In this document: positions 28,102-37,099 of the stretch, piece after piece
Layout of the letters: each line of letters begins with the position of its first letter
How positions within the stretch are numbered: the stretch's first letter is position 1
Source of the DNA: Streptomycetaceae bacterium
GTDB lineage: Bacteria; Actinomycetota; Actinomycetes; Streptomycetales; Streptomycetaceae
Length of the DNA: 62,665 nucleotides
Assembly: GCA_019243445.1 (NCBI GenBank)
Contig: JAFAUH010000056.1
Span: forward strand, 1-62,665
Reading direction: 5' to 3'
The notes under the pieces: model-generated
Databases searched by the model: none
Seen by the model: the letters and a program-made list of their open reading frames with translations, nothing else
What the model was told of the DNA's origin: nothing
Position numbers and translations under genes: made by a program

Positions 28102-28131
28102 ATCCTGCACGGACTGGCAAGCATCTGTCAA
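28102..28131 (-). promoter_or_regulatory. Candidate promoter of the cfa operon
   Basis: On the minus strand a perfect TTGACA (28126-28131) is followed after 18 bp by CAGGAT (28102-28107), giving a 5' leader of roughly 240 nt before the cfa1 start. A second TTGACA lies at 28167-28172, so regulated or tandem promoters are possible. The whole 27861-28563 stretch holds no gene I can support. In Streptomyces scabiei, as I remember it, a PAS-LuxR regulator (cfaR), orf1 and a P450 gene occupy the upstream flank; here an IS3 element ends that side. Confidence 0.4.
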
Positions 28132-28596
28132 CCATTGCCCGCGCTTGTCATTTTGAGCGTTCTAGTTGTCAAATAAAGCTTCTTCGCTGGTCGTTCAGCC
28201 CACTCGCCGCGGGATCCGGCAAGGGTCCGAGCCCCGACAGGGCGTGGAAAAGCCGTTGCCTTGACCGCACGGGGTCAAGGGGTTGCCACCGGTCAGGCGG
28301 CGCCGGTGCGCCATGCGGTGGCCGAGCGCCGGTTCGGCGGCGGCATCCGTCCCCTCGGTGGCGCATCGATTAGCGATTTCTGGTCGGAAATCAGCACCTT
28401 CACGTGGGCAGCTTGCAGTGCCCCGGCGTCCTCACGGGTCCGAGGGTGCGGTTGAGCTGTGGGGATACGGGTTGTCTCTGGGCTGACTCCGACGGTGGCG
28501 GATCGGTGTGCGGGTGTGGCTCAGGCAGCGGTGGCGTCGATGGGGACGAGGGTGACCTTGGGCCTTCACCCCGAAAAGTGGACACGTTTCGTGTGC

Positions 28597-29510
28597 TTAC
28601 GCGGCAAGAGCCATGCTATGTGATTGTTCGTAAGCCATGGGGCTCATCTGGCCATTGGTCGAGTGCCGACGGCGCGAGTTGTATCTCACCAGCCAGGCGA
28701 ACACTTCGCGGCGGCACTCCTCGGCGCCGTCCCAGCGCCGTCGGTCCTGAAGGACCTCCCGTTTGAGGGAGGCGTGGAAGGACTCGCAGGCCGCGTTGTC
28801 GGCCGAGGTGCCCACCGCGCCCATCGACTGGGTGACTCCCAACTCCCGTCACAGGAGCGCGAATTCGGCTGACGTGTACTGGGCGCCGTGATCGGTGTGG
28901 AAGATCGCGTCGTCGAGGCCGCCCCGCAGGGCGGCAGCGGCCTTGAGCGCGTCGGCGACCAGTTCGGTGCGCATGTGGTCGGCGATGGACCAGCCGACCA
29001 CCCGGCGGCTGAAGCAGGCGATCACGGTCGCCAGATACAGGAACTCCCCATCGCCCACCGGCAGATACGTTATATCGCCCATGTACTTCACGTTCGGCGC
29101 ATCGGCGGTGAAGTCCCGCTGGAACAGGTCCGGCACCGGCGAGGCATCCGGGTCGGGGACCGTGGTGACGGTCTTCTTTCGCTTGCGGTAGCCGGCGATG
29201 CCGAACGTGCGCATTACTCGCGCGACCCTCTTCTCGTTGATCTCCATGTCGTGTGCCTCGCGCAGCTCGGCGGTAATCCTGGGGGCGCCGTAGGCGCCGC
29301 CGGAGTCGGTATGGATGGCACGGATCTTCTCTGCCAGCTCGGCGTCCTGCCGCTCCCGCTGCTCGCGGGACGGGCGGGAGGCGATCCACTTGTGGAAGCT
29401 GGAGCGGGCGACCTCCAGGACTTCGCACAGCCGCTTGACGCCGAAGGCGCCGCGGTGGTCCTCGATGAACTGGAAGCGGCCTACCAGCTCATCTCCGAGG
29501 CGAAAAACTT
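28597..29510 (-). pseudogene. IS3 OrfB transposase (DDE) with a premature stop
   Basis: The -1 frame relative to orfA reads RLGDELVGRFQFIEDHRGAF, then a HTH_21-like part, DITYLP, FLYLATVIACFSRRVVGWSI, DAIFHTDHGAQYTSAEFALL and, beyond a TGA, RELGVTQSMGAVGTSADNAA, ESFHASLKRE to TAA 28597. The D, D and E catalytic positions (DITYL, HTDHGAQY, ESFHASLK) are all recognisable. The stop at 28849-28851 replaces a residue usually Cys in this family (CRELGV), so one base change (TGC to TGA) killed the gene. A T run at 29503-29507 at the end of orfA is the likely site of programmed -1 frameshifting. Confidence 0.8.
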
Positions 29511-29834
29511 CATGGCCTTGCGCAGGATGTCGCGCTCGGTGGCGAGTTTCTGGTTCTCCTTGCGCGCCTGCTTCAACTCTGCGCTCAGCGAGGCAAGTTC
29601 CGCCTCCAGCTCCTCGCGTGTGGCCGCTTTCGCCACGGTCTTGCCGTCCTTCGTGCTCGTCCTCGTCGTCGGGTCCTCGCCGCTGCGGGCGCGGTGTGAG
29701 CGCACCCAGTTGCGCAGCGTCTCGCGGCTGATGCCGAGGTCTTTGCCGACGCTCTGGTAGGTGTGGTCCGGGTCCGACAGGTACAGCGCGACTGCATCCG
29801 CCTTGAACTCGGGTGAATAGAACCTCATCACCAT
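29481..29834 (-). CDS. IS3 OrfA (helix-turn-helix transposase subunit)
   Basis: 117 aa: KADAVALYLSDPDHTYQSVG, DLGISRETLRNWV HTH, then a leucine-zipper-like coiled coil (LEAELASLSAELKQARKENQ, LATERDILRKAMKFF), the standard OrfA layout of the IS3 family. It starts at ATG 29834 close to the right terminal repeat and appears intact. It normally forms the OrfAB transposase by frameshift; with OrfB broken, it could at most act as a regulator. Confidence 0.85.
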   Translation of the reverse strand: MVMRFYSPEFKADAVALYLSDPDHTYQSVGKDLGISRETLRNWVRSHRARSGEDPTTRTSTKDGKTVAKAATREELEAELASLSAELKQARKENQKLATERDILRKAMKFFASEMSW

Positions 29835-29889
29835 AATCGATCACCTTCTGCCAGCCCCACCCGGGGCCTGCGGTCAGGTGTCCACTACT

Positions 29890-30782
29890 CGGGGGGAAGT
29901 CCCCAAGGACTTCCACCGGCGACACGGCCACCTCGATGTGCCCAGCAACCACCTCGACGACGACGGCTTCCACCTTGGCTGCTGGCTGGGCTACCAGCGC
30001 GCCCTCAGCGCCGCCGGCAACCTTCCCGCCACCCGCGTCGCCGCACTCACCGCGTGCGCGATGACATGGCAACACCCCACGGGCAGCACCGAAGCCCGCC
30101 TCGAGGTGGCCCTGGCCTACGCAAGCGAGCACGGACACCTGCATCCCGCCGACGACGAGACCTACCAAGGCCAGCCCCTGGGCGCCTGGCTCGCCGAGCA
30201 GTGGGCCAGTGCCCGCGACGGCACCCTGCCGCGACCTTACCGGCGGGCCCTGAAAGACATCGACCCGTGGTGGAACCCGCCCTGGCCCCGTACGTGGCAG
30301 CGCACCTGCAGTCAACTGCGCACCCGCGCCCGCCAGGTCCGGCTCTCCATCCCTGTCACCGCCCCACCCAACGGCGCCGACCCCCTCACCCACTGGCTCG
30401 ACGAGCAGTTTGACCTCTTCCCCACCCTGACGCGCGGGCAGCAACGCCAACTCGCCGCCCTGCTCCGCCACGACCCCCTCGCCCCCGCCCTGCTCCCCAC
30501 CCACGACAGCGAACCGGCCCACACCCACGCCGCCGGGCTGCGCGCCGCCCGCCACTTCTACCGCACCCACCACCACCTGCGAAGTACCCCACGGCCACGA
30601 CGAACCCACCTGCCAGGGCGACTCCTTCCCCCTGGGACGGTGGATCGCCCGGCTGCGCCGCCAGGCCGCCAGCCGCCGGCAACATCCTGACCCCCGAGGA
30701 GATCACCTCCATCGAAGCGCTCCCCATGGAATGGATACCGGGACTGACCACCCACAACGCCCCCGCCACCCTCACCCCTTGA
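29890..30782 (+). pseudogene. Decayed helicase-associated-domain gene (telomere-linked helicase type)
   Basis: The reading shows repeats of the actinobacterial helicase-associated (HA) domain: FHRRHGHLDVPSNH, DGFHLGCWLGYQRAL, then YASEHGHLHPADDETYQGQP, LGAWLAEQWASARDGTL, and a third repeat that changes frame twice: HFYRTHHHL, then EVPHGHDEPTCQGDSFPLGRW one frame over, then LTPEEITSIEALPMEW in the third frame to TGA 30780-30782. The 5' end is cut by the IS3 element, and the helicase core is absent. Such HA-repeat proteins are common at the ends of Streptomyces linear replicons. The 30783-31195 gap holds no supported gene. Confidence 0.65.
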
Positions 30783-31195
30783 GAGATAAGCCCAGCCCGG
30801 GCACGCCGAAAACGAAGCAGTAGTGGACCAGGGCCGCCCCCGTGATGCGGCAGCCAGGGCACGGAAACCCGGACGGGCCCCGCGCCCGGCGCGGCATCTA
30901 CTACTACGCCCCCGGCTGCAGTCGCGCCTCCGCGCCATGCTGCCTTGCGCCATCAGGCCCCGCGTTCCTGCGAAGGACCTCGGCCCCGCGCTCTCCGGTC
31001 TGTCCGCCCCGCCGTTGGCCCGGCCTGTCCACGGACAGTGCCAGCCGGGTGCCGGCGGTCGGCACGCCTTGCGACTGCTCAGGACTGGGCGGCGGGAACT
31101 GCGCGCGGCGTGCCATCCCGCCTTCGCCCGTTTCACCACCCTCAAGGATAAATCCGTGGCTAATAACGCAGCTAAATCTGAGATAGGGTGGGGGT

Positions 31196-33296
31196 ATGTC
31201 GAATGAGGAAGAGCTGTTCGCGGCGGTGGATGCGCTGCTGGCGGGCGAGCCGGAGTTGCCGTCGCCGGTGGAGCGGGCCCGGTTGCGAGAGGCTGCCGGT
31301 GTGACCCAGGCGCGGCTGGCGCAGGTGCTGCGGTCGACCACGCAGACGGTGAAGAACTGGGAGAACGGGCGCAGTGAACCCCGGCCGCCGCGGCGGGAGG
31401 CGTACCTGCGGCTGCTTCAGGGCTGGGCCGCGCGCCACCCCGCTCCCGCCCCGGCCGTGCCGCAGACGCATCCCCCGGCACCGGCCGCGCTGCAGCACCC
31501 GGCCGAAGTCTCGAAAGCCGGCGCACCACCGGCACCCGAGCCGGCCGCGACGGGGAACTCCCGCCCGGTGCCGGCGACCAGGAACAAGGCGGGCACCAGA
31601 CCGACCTCCACGTCGTTGCGCCGCCCCGCGAGGAAGGCCGCCGCGCCGGCGACCGATCCGCGATTCCCCAGCGGTCCGCTGGCGGTGCTGGACGGCCTAC
31701 TGCACGGAGGGGATGGTGCTGGAGTGCCCGGCGACGACCATCCCGGCCCTGGTGGAGTGGGCGCTGAGGGAGTCTGGGATCGGTGCGCCGCGGCTGAACC
31801 GCAATGGCAAGGACGCCGATCCGCTGATCGTGCTCACCGAGGCGGCCGCTGTCCGGCTCGGTCTGCCGGCCCGCCTGGAGGACCGTAGGGGCCTGCGGCT
31901 GCCCGAAGACCACCCGGTGCTGGGGCAACTCGCCAAGGCCAAGTGGAAGCTGACCCAGCGCGGCTTCGGCCCCTGGGCCCGCGTCTACCGCTCCGCGACC
32001 GGTGGTCAGCGGCAGTGCGTGCAGCTGGCGGTGCTGCCGTGGGACGCGCTGGATGCCCGGGCCTGGGGCGACGCCGACCAGCTGCCCGCGCCGGAGCTGG
32101 CCCGCATCCTCGGGGTGTACGCCACTCGCGTGATCACTCCCCGCGGCTCGGCCGCGGTGTGCGGCCTGGAGCTGATGACGAGCCTGCGGCCGCCGACCCG
32201 AGCTGCCAAGGACGCCAGCGGGGCGTGGGTCTCCGCACCGAACCCCGGCGCGCTCACGCAGGCGGTGGAGCCCGCGCCGCCGGAGGCCCCGCTTGAGCAC
32301 CCCGTCGCCCAAGGCTGGGACGGCGGGTTCCTCGATGAGGAGGCGTACCAGTGGACCCGCGAGGTGGCCATGCTGTCGGATGAGGAGTGCCTGCTGCCGT
32401 GGGCGGTGGGCATCGACATCAACACCGCCTTCCTCGCCGCCGCGGCCCGCCTGGTCGTCGGCCTGGGCGCCCCGGTCCACGTTCAGGCGCCTGCCTTCGA
32501 CAAGAAGGTGCCCGGCAGCTGGCTGGTCGACCTGTCCCACATCGAGCTGGACCCCATGCTCCCGTCCCCGTTCACCCCGTCCGGCCAGCGCCCGACCGGG
32601 CCGGCCTGGTACGCCACCCCCACCGTCGCCTACGCCGTCGAGCTCGGCTACGACGTCGCCCCCATCGAGGCCTTCTTGCGGCGGGAGACCGGCGCTTACC
32701 TGGATCCGTGGCACGACCACCTCAAGGACGCCTACACGGCCACCATGGCCGACCTCGGCGTGCCGGTCGGCAAGAACGTCGACGAAGCGGCGTCCCTTCA
32801 GGCGATGGAACAGCACAAGCAGGCCGACCCCGCCCTGGCGTGCGTGCTCTCCGCGATCAAGGCCACCGTCAAGGGAGGCATCGGCAAACTCAGGGAGCGG
32901 CCGCAGGGCCGGCACTACCGCGACGGCGAACGCTGGCCCGCACTAGAGCGGCCGACCTGGCGCCCGGACATCCGCGCCGCGGTGATCTCCAAGGCGAGGG
33001 TGAACATGCACCGCAAGATGCTCAACACCGCGAAGACCACCGGCCGCTACCCGCTGGCGGTCCTTTCCGACTGCGTCGTCTACGCCAGCCCCACCCCCTC
33101 CCCGCTCGGGTTCCTTCCGCTCACGCCGGAGGGACATGTGCTGCCCGGCTCCTTCCGCCTCGGCGCCACCCCCGGCCTGGCGAAGACGGAGGGGATGCAG
33201 CCGATGGCGTGGGCGGTGGACCTGATGGAGTCCCAGGGACTGAACCCGGCCCGCCACATCAAGGGCGGCGACGCCGTCTGGGACGAGGGGGAGTGA
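31196..33296 (+). pseudogene. tap: Telomere-associated protein Tap, frameshifted as read
   Basis: The first frame (from ATG 31196, GGGGG site upstream) gives the Tap N-terminal HTH (AAGVTQARLAQVLRSTTQTV, WENGRSEP) and reaches GPLAVLDG. The match then jumps to another frame as AYCTEGMVLECPATTIPALV and runs on through RLPEDHPVLGQLAK, GFGPWARVYRS, AFDKKVPGSWLVDLSHIELD, GKLRERPQGRHY to the stop at 33296, about 700 aa in total as expected. The shift lies at about 31691-31700, where the usual DGDG-like turn is short by a base or two. Tap binds telomeric DNA and recruits Tpg for end patching. Either this copy is broken or there is a sequencing indel; tpg starts 5 nt later. Confidence 0.85.
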
Positions 33297-33300
33297 AGGC

Positions 33301-33858
33301 GTGGGCGATATCGACGACGCCCTGCGGCGCGCGGAGTACGAGGCGGTCACCAAGGCCCCGCCCAAGACCCCGCTCGCCCAGATGCGCCTGCTCATGCGGG
33401 CGGAGAAGGGCTCCACCAAGGCCGTCGCCCAGCGCCTGGGCATCTCCCGACGACAGGTGGAGCGCTACCTCGCCCAAAAGGCCAAGCACCCCCGCTCCGC
33501 CCTGCGCGACGCCCTGACCCGCGAGGTCAAGAAGGCGTGGCAGCCCCGGGTGCGTGCCCAGGCCCGCAAGAAGGCCGCCACCACCGGCGGCATCACGATC
33601 GAGACCCGCGCGAGGTTCGGCTACACCGCGCCGATCGGCACCACCGACGACCCGCGGATGCGGCGGCTGACCGTCCACCTGCCTGCGGAGTACGCCCGCT
33701 ACCTCTTCAACGCCCAGCAAGCGGGCGTGAGCGACCGACAGCTTCGCCAAATCGTGGCCGAGGGATTACAGGAGGTCTATTTCAAGGGCAACGGCGCTCG
33801 CGCCCAGGGCCTTGAAGTCGCCATTACCGACATCGACTACTTTGACGTTTCTTTCTGA
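33301..33858 (+). CDS. tpg: Telomere terminal protein Tpg
   Basis: 185 aa from GTG 33301, the typical Tpg length. Recognisable blocks: N-terminal HTH (KAVAQRLGISRRQVERYLAQ), KHPRSALRDALTREVKKAWQ, GFTRAxFGYTAPIGTTDDPR-like region at about 98-120, HLPAEYARYLFNAQQAG, and the end GLEVAITDIDYFDVSF. Tpg is covalently attached to the 5' ends of Streptomyces linear replicons and primes terminal patch synthesis. Genes are adjacent to tap as usual. Residue 156 is a TTA codon (33766-33768). Its presence shows the DNA comes from, or recombined with, a linear replicon. Confidence 0.92.
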   Translation: MGDIDDALRRAEYEAVTKAPPKTPLAQMRLLMRAEKGSTKAVAQRLGISRRQVERYLAQKAKHPRSALRDALTREVKKAWQPRVRAQARKKAATTGGITIETRARFGYTAPIGTTDDPRMRRLTVHLPAEYARYLFNAQQAGVSDRQLRQIVAEGLQEVYFKGNGARAQGLEVAITDIDYFDVSF

Positions 33859-33871
33859 TAGCCGCTCTTAT

Positions 33872-33940
33872 GAGATGCCTTGCTGTTTCTGCGGTGTTGG
33901 ACCTTTGATAAACCCCTCATCGCAGGTAGCAAGGCATCTC
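33872..33940. terminator. 13-bp inverted repeat between convergent tpg and NUDIX genes
   Basis: GAGATGCCTTGCT (33872-33884) and AGCAAGGCATCTC (33928-33940) are perfect inverted copies separated by 43 bp, directly after the tpg stop and in front of the 3' end of the convergent operon. The position suits a bidirectional terminator, but the loop is long and there is no T tract, so a protein-binding site is an alternative. Confidence 0.45.
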
Positions 33941-34012
33941 TTCGTTCGGGGACCGGCCCGGTTCGGACATCGGCTGGTGGGTTCGGGCTCGGTGTCCTTC
34001 GCGGTGTCTTTG

Positions 34013-35719
34013 TCAGTTCTTGATCTCGATGTAGGAGGTCTTTTTTTCGGTGCGTGCTTGGAGTGCAACTTTGAGGAGTTCGGCGAGGTGTGGTGGGATG
34101 ATCGAGGTGTCGATTTTTTCTGGCGGGTAGTAGGCGTGTTCGCTGAGTTCGCTGGTCTGGAGGGTGATGGCGGATTGTTCTTCGGGGGTCAGTTCTCCTC
34201 CGTCGAAGACGAAGAGCATCCGGTCTTCGTGGCCGGTGCGGCGAGTCCAGGCGGCGGTGAGGAGGGGTCCGATTTCCGGTTCGATTCCGAGTTCTTCGCG
34301 GACTTCGCGGATGCAGGCGTCGCGGGGGCTTTCTCCGTGGTCGACCTGGCCTCCGGGGAGGTTCCAGTACGGTTTGTAGGTCGGGTTCACCAGGAGTACG
34401 TCGCCTTGGTGGTTGAAGAAAACAGCGCCGGATGACGCGTGAAGCCGTGAAGGGGTGGGAACCTGCTCATCGTTCATGGTTGTTCCTCGTGTGTGGAGTC
34501 TGCCAGCAAGTGGGTCGGGTCGTTTTTTTACCAGGAGTGAGCTGAGGGCTTGGCTGATGGCGCTGAGCCTGGCGGTTTCCTCCTCCAGGTCCCGGCCGAA
34601 AAGATGATCTTCGGTTGCCGTCTCCTGCGGGTAGCTGTGGCCGCGTTCCTTGGCGCGCAGTGCGTGGGTGATCCGGAGCGCCTCGGCCAGCGCGGCGGAC
34701 TCCTTTCCTCTCTGCCCTGCTGGACGGGGGTGTGGCGCGGCGGTGTCCGTGGCGTGCGGTTCAAGGTAGGGGCGGAGGGCCCGGCAGCCGTCTTGGATCT
34801 CGATGACGCGCCGGTACAGCCGGTAGGGGATGTCGCGCGGGGAGAATTCCTTCCACCTCGCTTGTGAGGAGGGCGGGTCGAGGGCTATCTCGGGGAAAGC
34901 GGAGTACAGGGCTCGCCACAGCGGGTGGAGGCGGTGGTGGTCGCGATAGGCGCGCAGCCAGTTGTGCACGCTGCTCGCGTGGTGCCCCCAGCCGGGCATG
35001 GTGAGACCGGCCACGAAGATGAGGCTCCCGAAGGCGGCGCACGGCTGGGCCGCGTATATGAGCAACGAGAGGTTCGCGCCCGCGAGGAGCCCGAGGAGAT
35101 ACATCCCGCGCAGCAGGCAGTATCCGAAGAACACCACGGAGCCCACCGCCGTGGTCCGCAGTCCGCGCGCCAGCCACGGGTGGTCCTGGACGTCGCGCGC
35201 GTACCGCCGGGCATGACGGGTGATGCAGACCAGGGAGATACCCAGCACGCTGAGGAAGATCACCAGATAGGTGAACATGTACGGTCCGTCGGAGAACTGG
35301 AGCCAGAAATCTTTGGTGTAGGCATGGTGGATGGGCGCTGCAAGGATGAGAAACGCCATGCAACCCAGAGCGGCCAGGGCCGCCAGAAGCTGATATCTGG
35401 CCAGGCGGCGCGCCTCTTCGGCGGGGCGGGACCAGAAGGTGAGCATCCGCAGGACGTTGACGCTGAAGAGGACCGCCGCGCCGTGGGACCACAGCTTGGC
35501 CAGGTTGGGAACGCCGAGCAGGGCATCCACGGGGCGGTACACCACTCCTGCAGTGAGGGTGAACCCCGCGGCGCAGAACCCCAGCGCCGCGCACAGTGCC
35601 CTCGATTCGGCATACGGCCAGGTTCGGGGCAGGTGGCGGATTTTGTATCCGAAGGCGATCCAGAGGGCAAGGGCCCCTGAACCGTACAGGAGATCGTGCA
35701 GCAAAGACATCATGGCCAT
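34013..35719 (-). CDS. MAB_1171c-type membrane protein fused in frame to a NUDIX hydrolase
   Basis: 568 aa. Residues 1-250 hold about seven membrane segments and, with the following cytoplasmic part (to about 400), resemble the MAB_1171c/DUF6545 proteins that follow XRE and ImmA/IrrE genes in Streptomyces. Residues about 415-568 form a NUDIX domain with the box GGQVDHGESPRDACIREVRE then ELG. An internal ATG at 34477 with a GAGGAAC site would make a separate 154-aa NUDIX protein, so the fusion may have arisen by loss of a stop codon, with both forms produced. NUDIX enzymes hydrolyse nucleoside-diphosphate derivatives. Last gene of a three-gene minus-strand operon. Confidence 0.7.
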   Translation of the reverse strand: MAMMSLLHDLLYGSGALALWIAFGYKIRHLPRTWPYAESRALCAALGFCAAGFTLTAGVVYRPVDALLGVPNLAKLWSHGAAVLFSVNVLRMLTFWSRPAEEARRLARYQLLAALAALGCMAFLILAAPIHHAYTKDFWLQFSDGPYMFTYLVIFLSVLGISLVCITRHARRYARDVQDHPWLARGLRTTAVGSVVFFGYCLLRGMYLLGLLAGANLSLLIYAAQPCAAFGSLIFVAGLTMPGWGHHASSVHNWLRAYRDHHRLHPLWRALYSAFPEIALDPPSSQARWKEFSPRDIPYRLYRRVIEIQDGCRALRPYLEPHATDTAAPHPRPAGQRGKESAALAEALRITHALRAKERGHSYPQETATEDHLFGRDLEEETARLSAISQALSSLLVKKRPDPLAGRLHTRGTTMNDEQVPTPSRLHASSGAVFFNHQGDVLLVNPTYKPYWNLPGGQVDHGESPRDACIREVREELGIEPEIGPLLTAAWTRRTGHEDRMLFVFDGGELTPEEQSAITLQTSELSEHAYYPPEKIDTSIIPPHLAELLKVALQARTEKKTSYIEIKN

Positions 35720-35734
35720 CCCGCTTCATCTGCC

Positions 35735-36268
35735 TTACAGATCCGGCGGTGCCAGCGACCGCTGCACCCGCCCCAGTGCGCCGGGGACACCGGCGCACCA
35801 GGCGCTCGCGCCCGCCCGCTGCAAGCTCCTGACGAGGAGTGAAGCCATGGTTTCGGCTTCCTGCTCCTGCGCGTCCGAATAGCCTTGGCGGGTCATCAAG
35901 TCCCGTACCAAAGAGGGGTCCAGGTCGGGAAACACCAGCTCCATTCCCCTCGTGTGCGATGCCGTCACGTTCCGGTGTCCGCAGATCATATGGGCGAGCT
36001 CATGGGTGATGATGTGCTCTTGGTGGACTCGGCTGGTGTGGGCTTCGTAGACCACCCATTCCGCGTCCGGCAGCGACAGCCACACCCCCGACGGCTCCGA
36101 TGCCCCCATCCGCAGCGCGATGCAGTGGATGGGCCTGCCTCGGCGCTTGCCCAGGTGGGCGCATAGTGCCACCACGTCGCAGTCGGCGGGAAGCTCAAGA
36201 CCAGTCAGGCGGGCCTGGCACCCGCGCCGCAGTGACGTAGCCGCCTCACCGGTACGGGGAAAGATCAT
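35735..36268 (-). CDS. ImmA/IrrE-family zinc metallopeptidase
   Basis: 177 aa with the zinc motif HELAHMICGH (HExxH) preceded by an exposed strand (GVWLSLPDAEWVVYEAHTSR). ATG 36268 overlaps the XRE stop (ATGA), so the two are coupled. In ImmA/IrrE pairs the protease cleaves its partner XRE-type regulator to switch a regulon. Here the likely target is the gene immediately upstream, inferred from operon structure only. The C-terminal 60 residues (LVRDLMTRQGYSDAQEQEAE) are helical and of unknown role. Confidence 0.8.
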   Translation of the reverse strand: MIFPRTGEAATSLRRGCQARLTGLELPADCDVVALCAHLGKRRGRPIHCIALRMGASEPSGVWLSLPDAEWVVYEAHTSRVHQEHIITHELAHMICGHRNVTASHTRGMELVFPDLDPSLVRDLMTRQGYSDAQEQEAETMASLLVRSLQRAGASAWCAGVPGALGRVQRSLAPPDL

Positions 36269-36711
36269 GCGTCTCGCTTTCCGTCTGGTGTCGGCTCGCC
36301 GGGCTGCCGGCCACCTGCCTTGGTGGAGGTTTGCAGCGCGCTGACCTCGCTGAGGATGCGAAGGAGTGCGGCGCGGCCGGCGTCGTCCATGCGAGTGGCG
36401 CGCAGCGCGATGTCGCGGACCCCGGCGTGGCGCATGGCGGAGGCAAGGGCGATTTGGGCATCGACGCGTTCGGTGGCCTCGTCGTCGAAGAAGTAGGCCA
36501 CGGGCACGCGGAAGAACGCCGCCAGGGCCTCAAGGTGCCGCTTGGTGGGATTGTCGCGCTGTCCGGTACGCAGCTGCCACACGTAGGTCTTGGAGAATGT
36601 GCCTCCCGACAGCTCGCTGCAGCCTCGCGCGACCTCCTCGTAGGTGTACTCCCTCCCCTGTGTCCTGACGGTGGTGAACAGTTTGTCGATCTTGTCGGCC
36701 AGTGACGGCAT
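36265..36711 (-). CDS. XRE-family HTH regulator (likely ImmR-type partner)
   Basis: 148 aa. The N-terminal HTH (residues about 20-75) reads YTYEEVARGCSEL, FSKTYVWQLRTGQRDNPT, HLEALAAFFRVPVAYFFDD, typical of XRE regulators of actinomycetes. ATG 36711 is chosen as it begins the homology (PSLADKIDKLF); an in-frame ATG at 36762 is possible. It heads the operon with the metallopeptidase and the membrane/NUDIX gene, and has a palindrome just upstream that could be its operator. Confidence 0.8.
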   Translation of the reverse strand: MPSLADKIDKLFTTVRTQGREYTYEEVARGCSELSGGTFSKTYVWQLRTGQRDNPTKRHLEALAAFFRVPVAYFFDDEATERVDAQIALASAMRHAGVRDIALRATRMDDAGRAALLRILSEVSALQTSTKAGGRQPGEPTPDGKRDA

Positions 36712-36765
36712 CAGGACCCCTTGGCTTGCGCTGAGATGATCCCCCGTCGGGTTGGTGTACATCCT

Positions 36766-36778
36766 AGTTGACACAACT
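36766..36778. promoter_or_regulatory. Palindrome upstream of the XRE gene, candidate operator
   Basis: AGTTGACACAACT is two 5-bp arms around ACA, about 55 bp before the XRE start. It contains a TTGACA hexamer on the plus strand that could serve a divergent transcript. The rest of the 36779-37099 stretch shows nothing I can call. XRE repressors usually bind such short palindromes at their own promoter; this is inference. Confidence 0.35.
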
Positions 36779-37099
36779 CCCCGTTGGAACCTACGGTTTA
36801 CTATCGTCAGCGAACGTGAACAAGAGCTTCGCTTCGTCCATGCAGGCATACGCTTGTCGGGCTGCCCACCCTTGGCTGGCCGAAACGGAGTCAGTGGGCG
36901 GACCGCCCCCCACACAGCAAAGAAGAGCCCGCAACTGATCCCGCATCGGCTCCCCTTGCGCGGACTGCTGCGAAACGACGCAAACGGTGCACCATTACCG
37001 CATTGCAACGGCAGAACGGGGCCATGTCCCCGGTGCGGTATCGCGGGACGATGAGGCCTTCAGCGACGGCCTCCAGGAGGGAAGGGGTCGAAAGCAGCT

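Larger units (their letters stand above)
28564..29899. mobile_element. IS3-family insertion sequence (about 1.33 kb), inactive
   Basis: The left end CTTCACCCCGAAAAGTGGAC (28564-28583) matches, on the opposite strand, the right end CTTCCCCCCGAGTAGTGGAC (its outermost 20 bases at 29880-29899), and both continue with AC: 22 bp with three mismatches. The sure core is AGTGGACAC at 28577-28585 and 29878-29886, and similarity may run a few bases further out. Inside are orfA and orfB in overlapping frames, the standard IS3 plan. orfB has an internal stop, so the copy is not autonomous. I see no clear target duplication. The right end abuts the 5' side of a helicase-associated-domain pseudogene. Confidence 0.75.

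Noticed and set aside
28849-30609. Reading orfB of the IS3 element as one 586-aa protein extending far upstream
   Set aside because: The upstream part is antisense to HA-domain repeats and orfA; the true orfB begins near the orfA end by frameshifting.
30558-32915. Minus-strand open frame of 785 codons over tap
   Set aside because: The plus strand encodes recognisable Tap; the opposite frame is Arg/Pro/Ala-rich noise.
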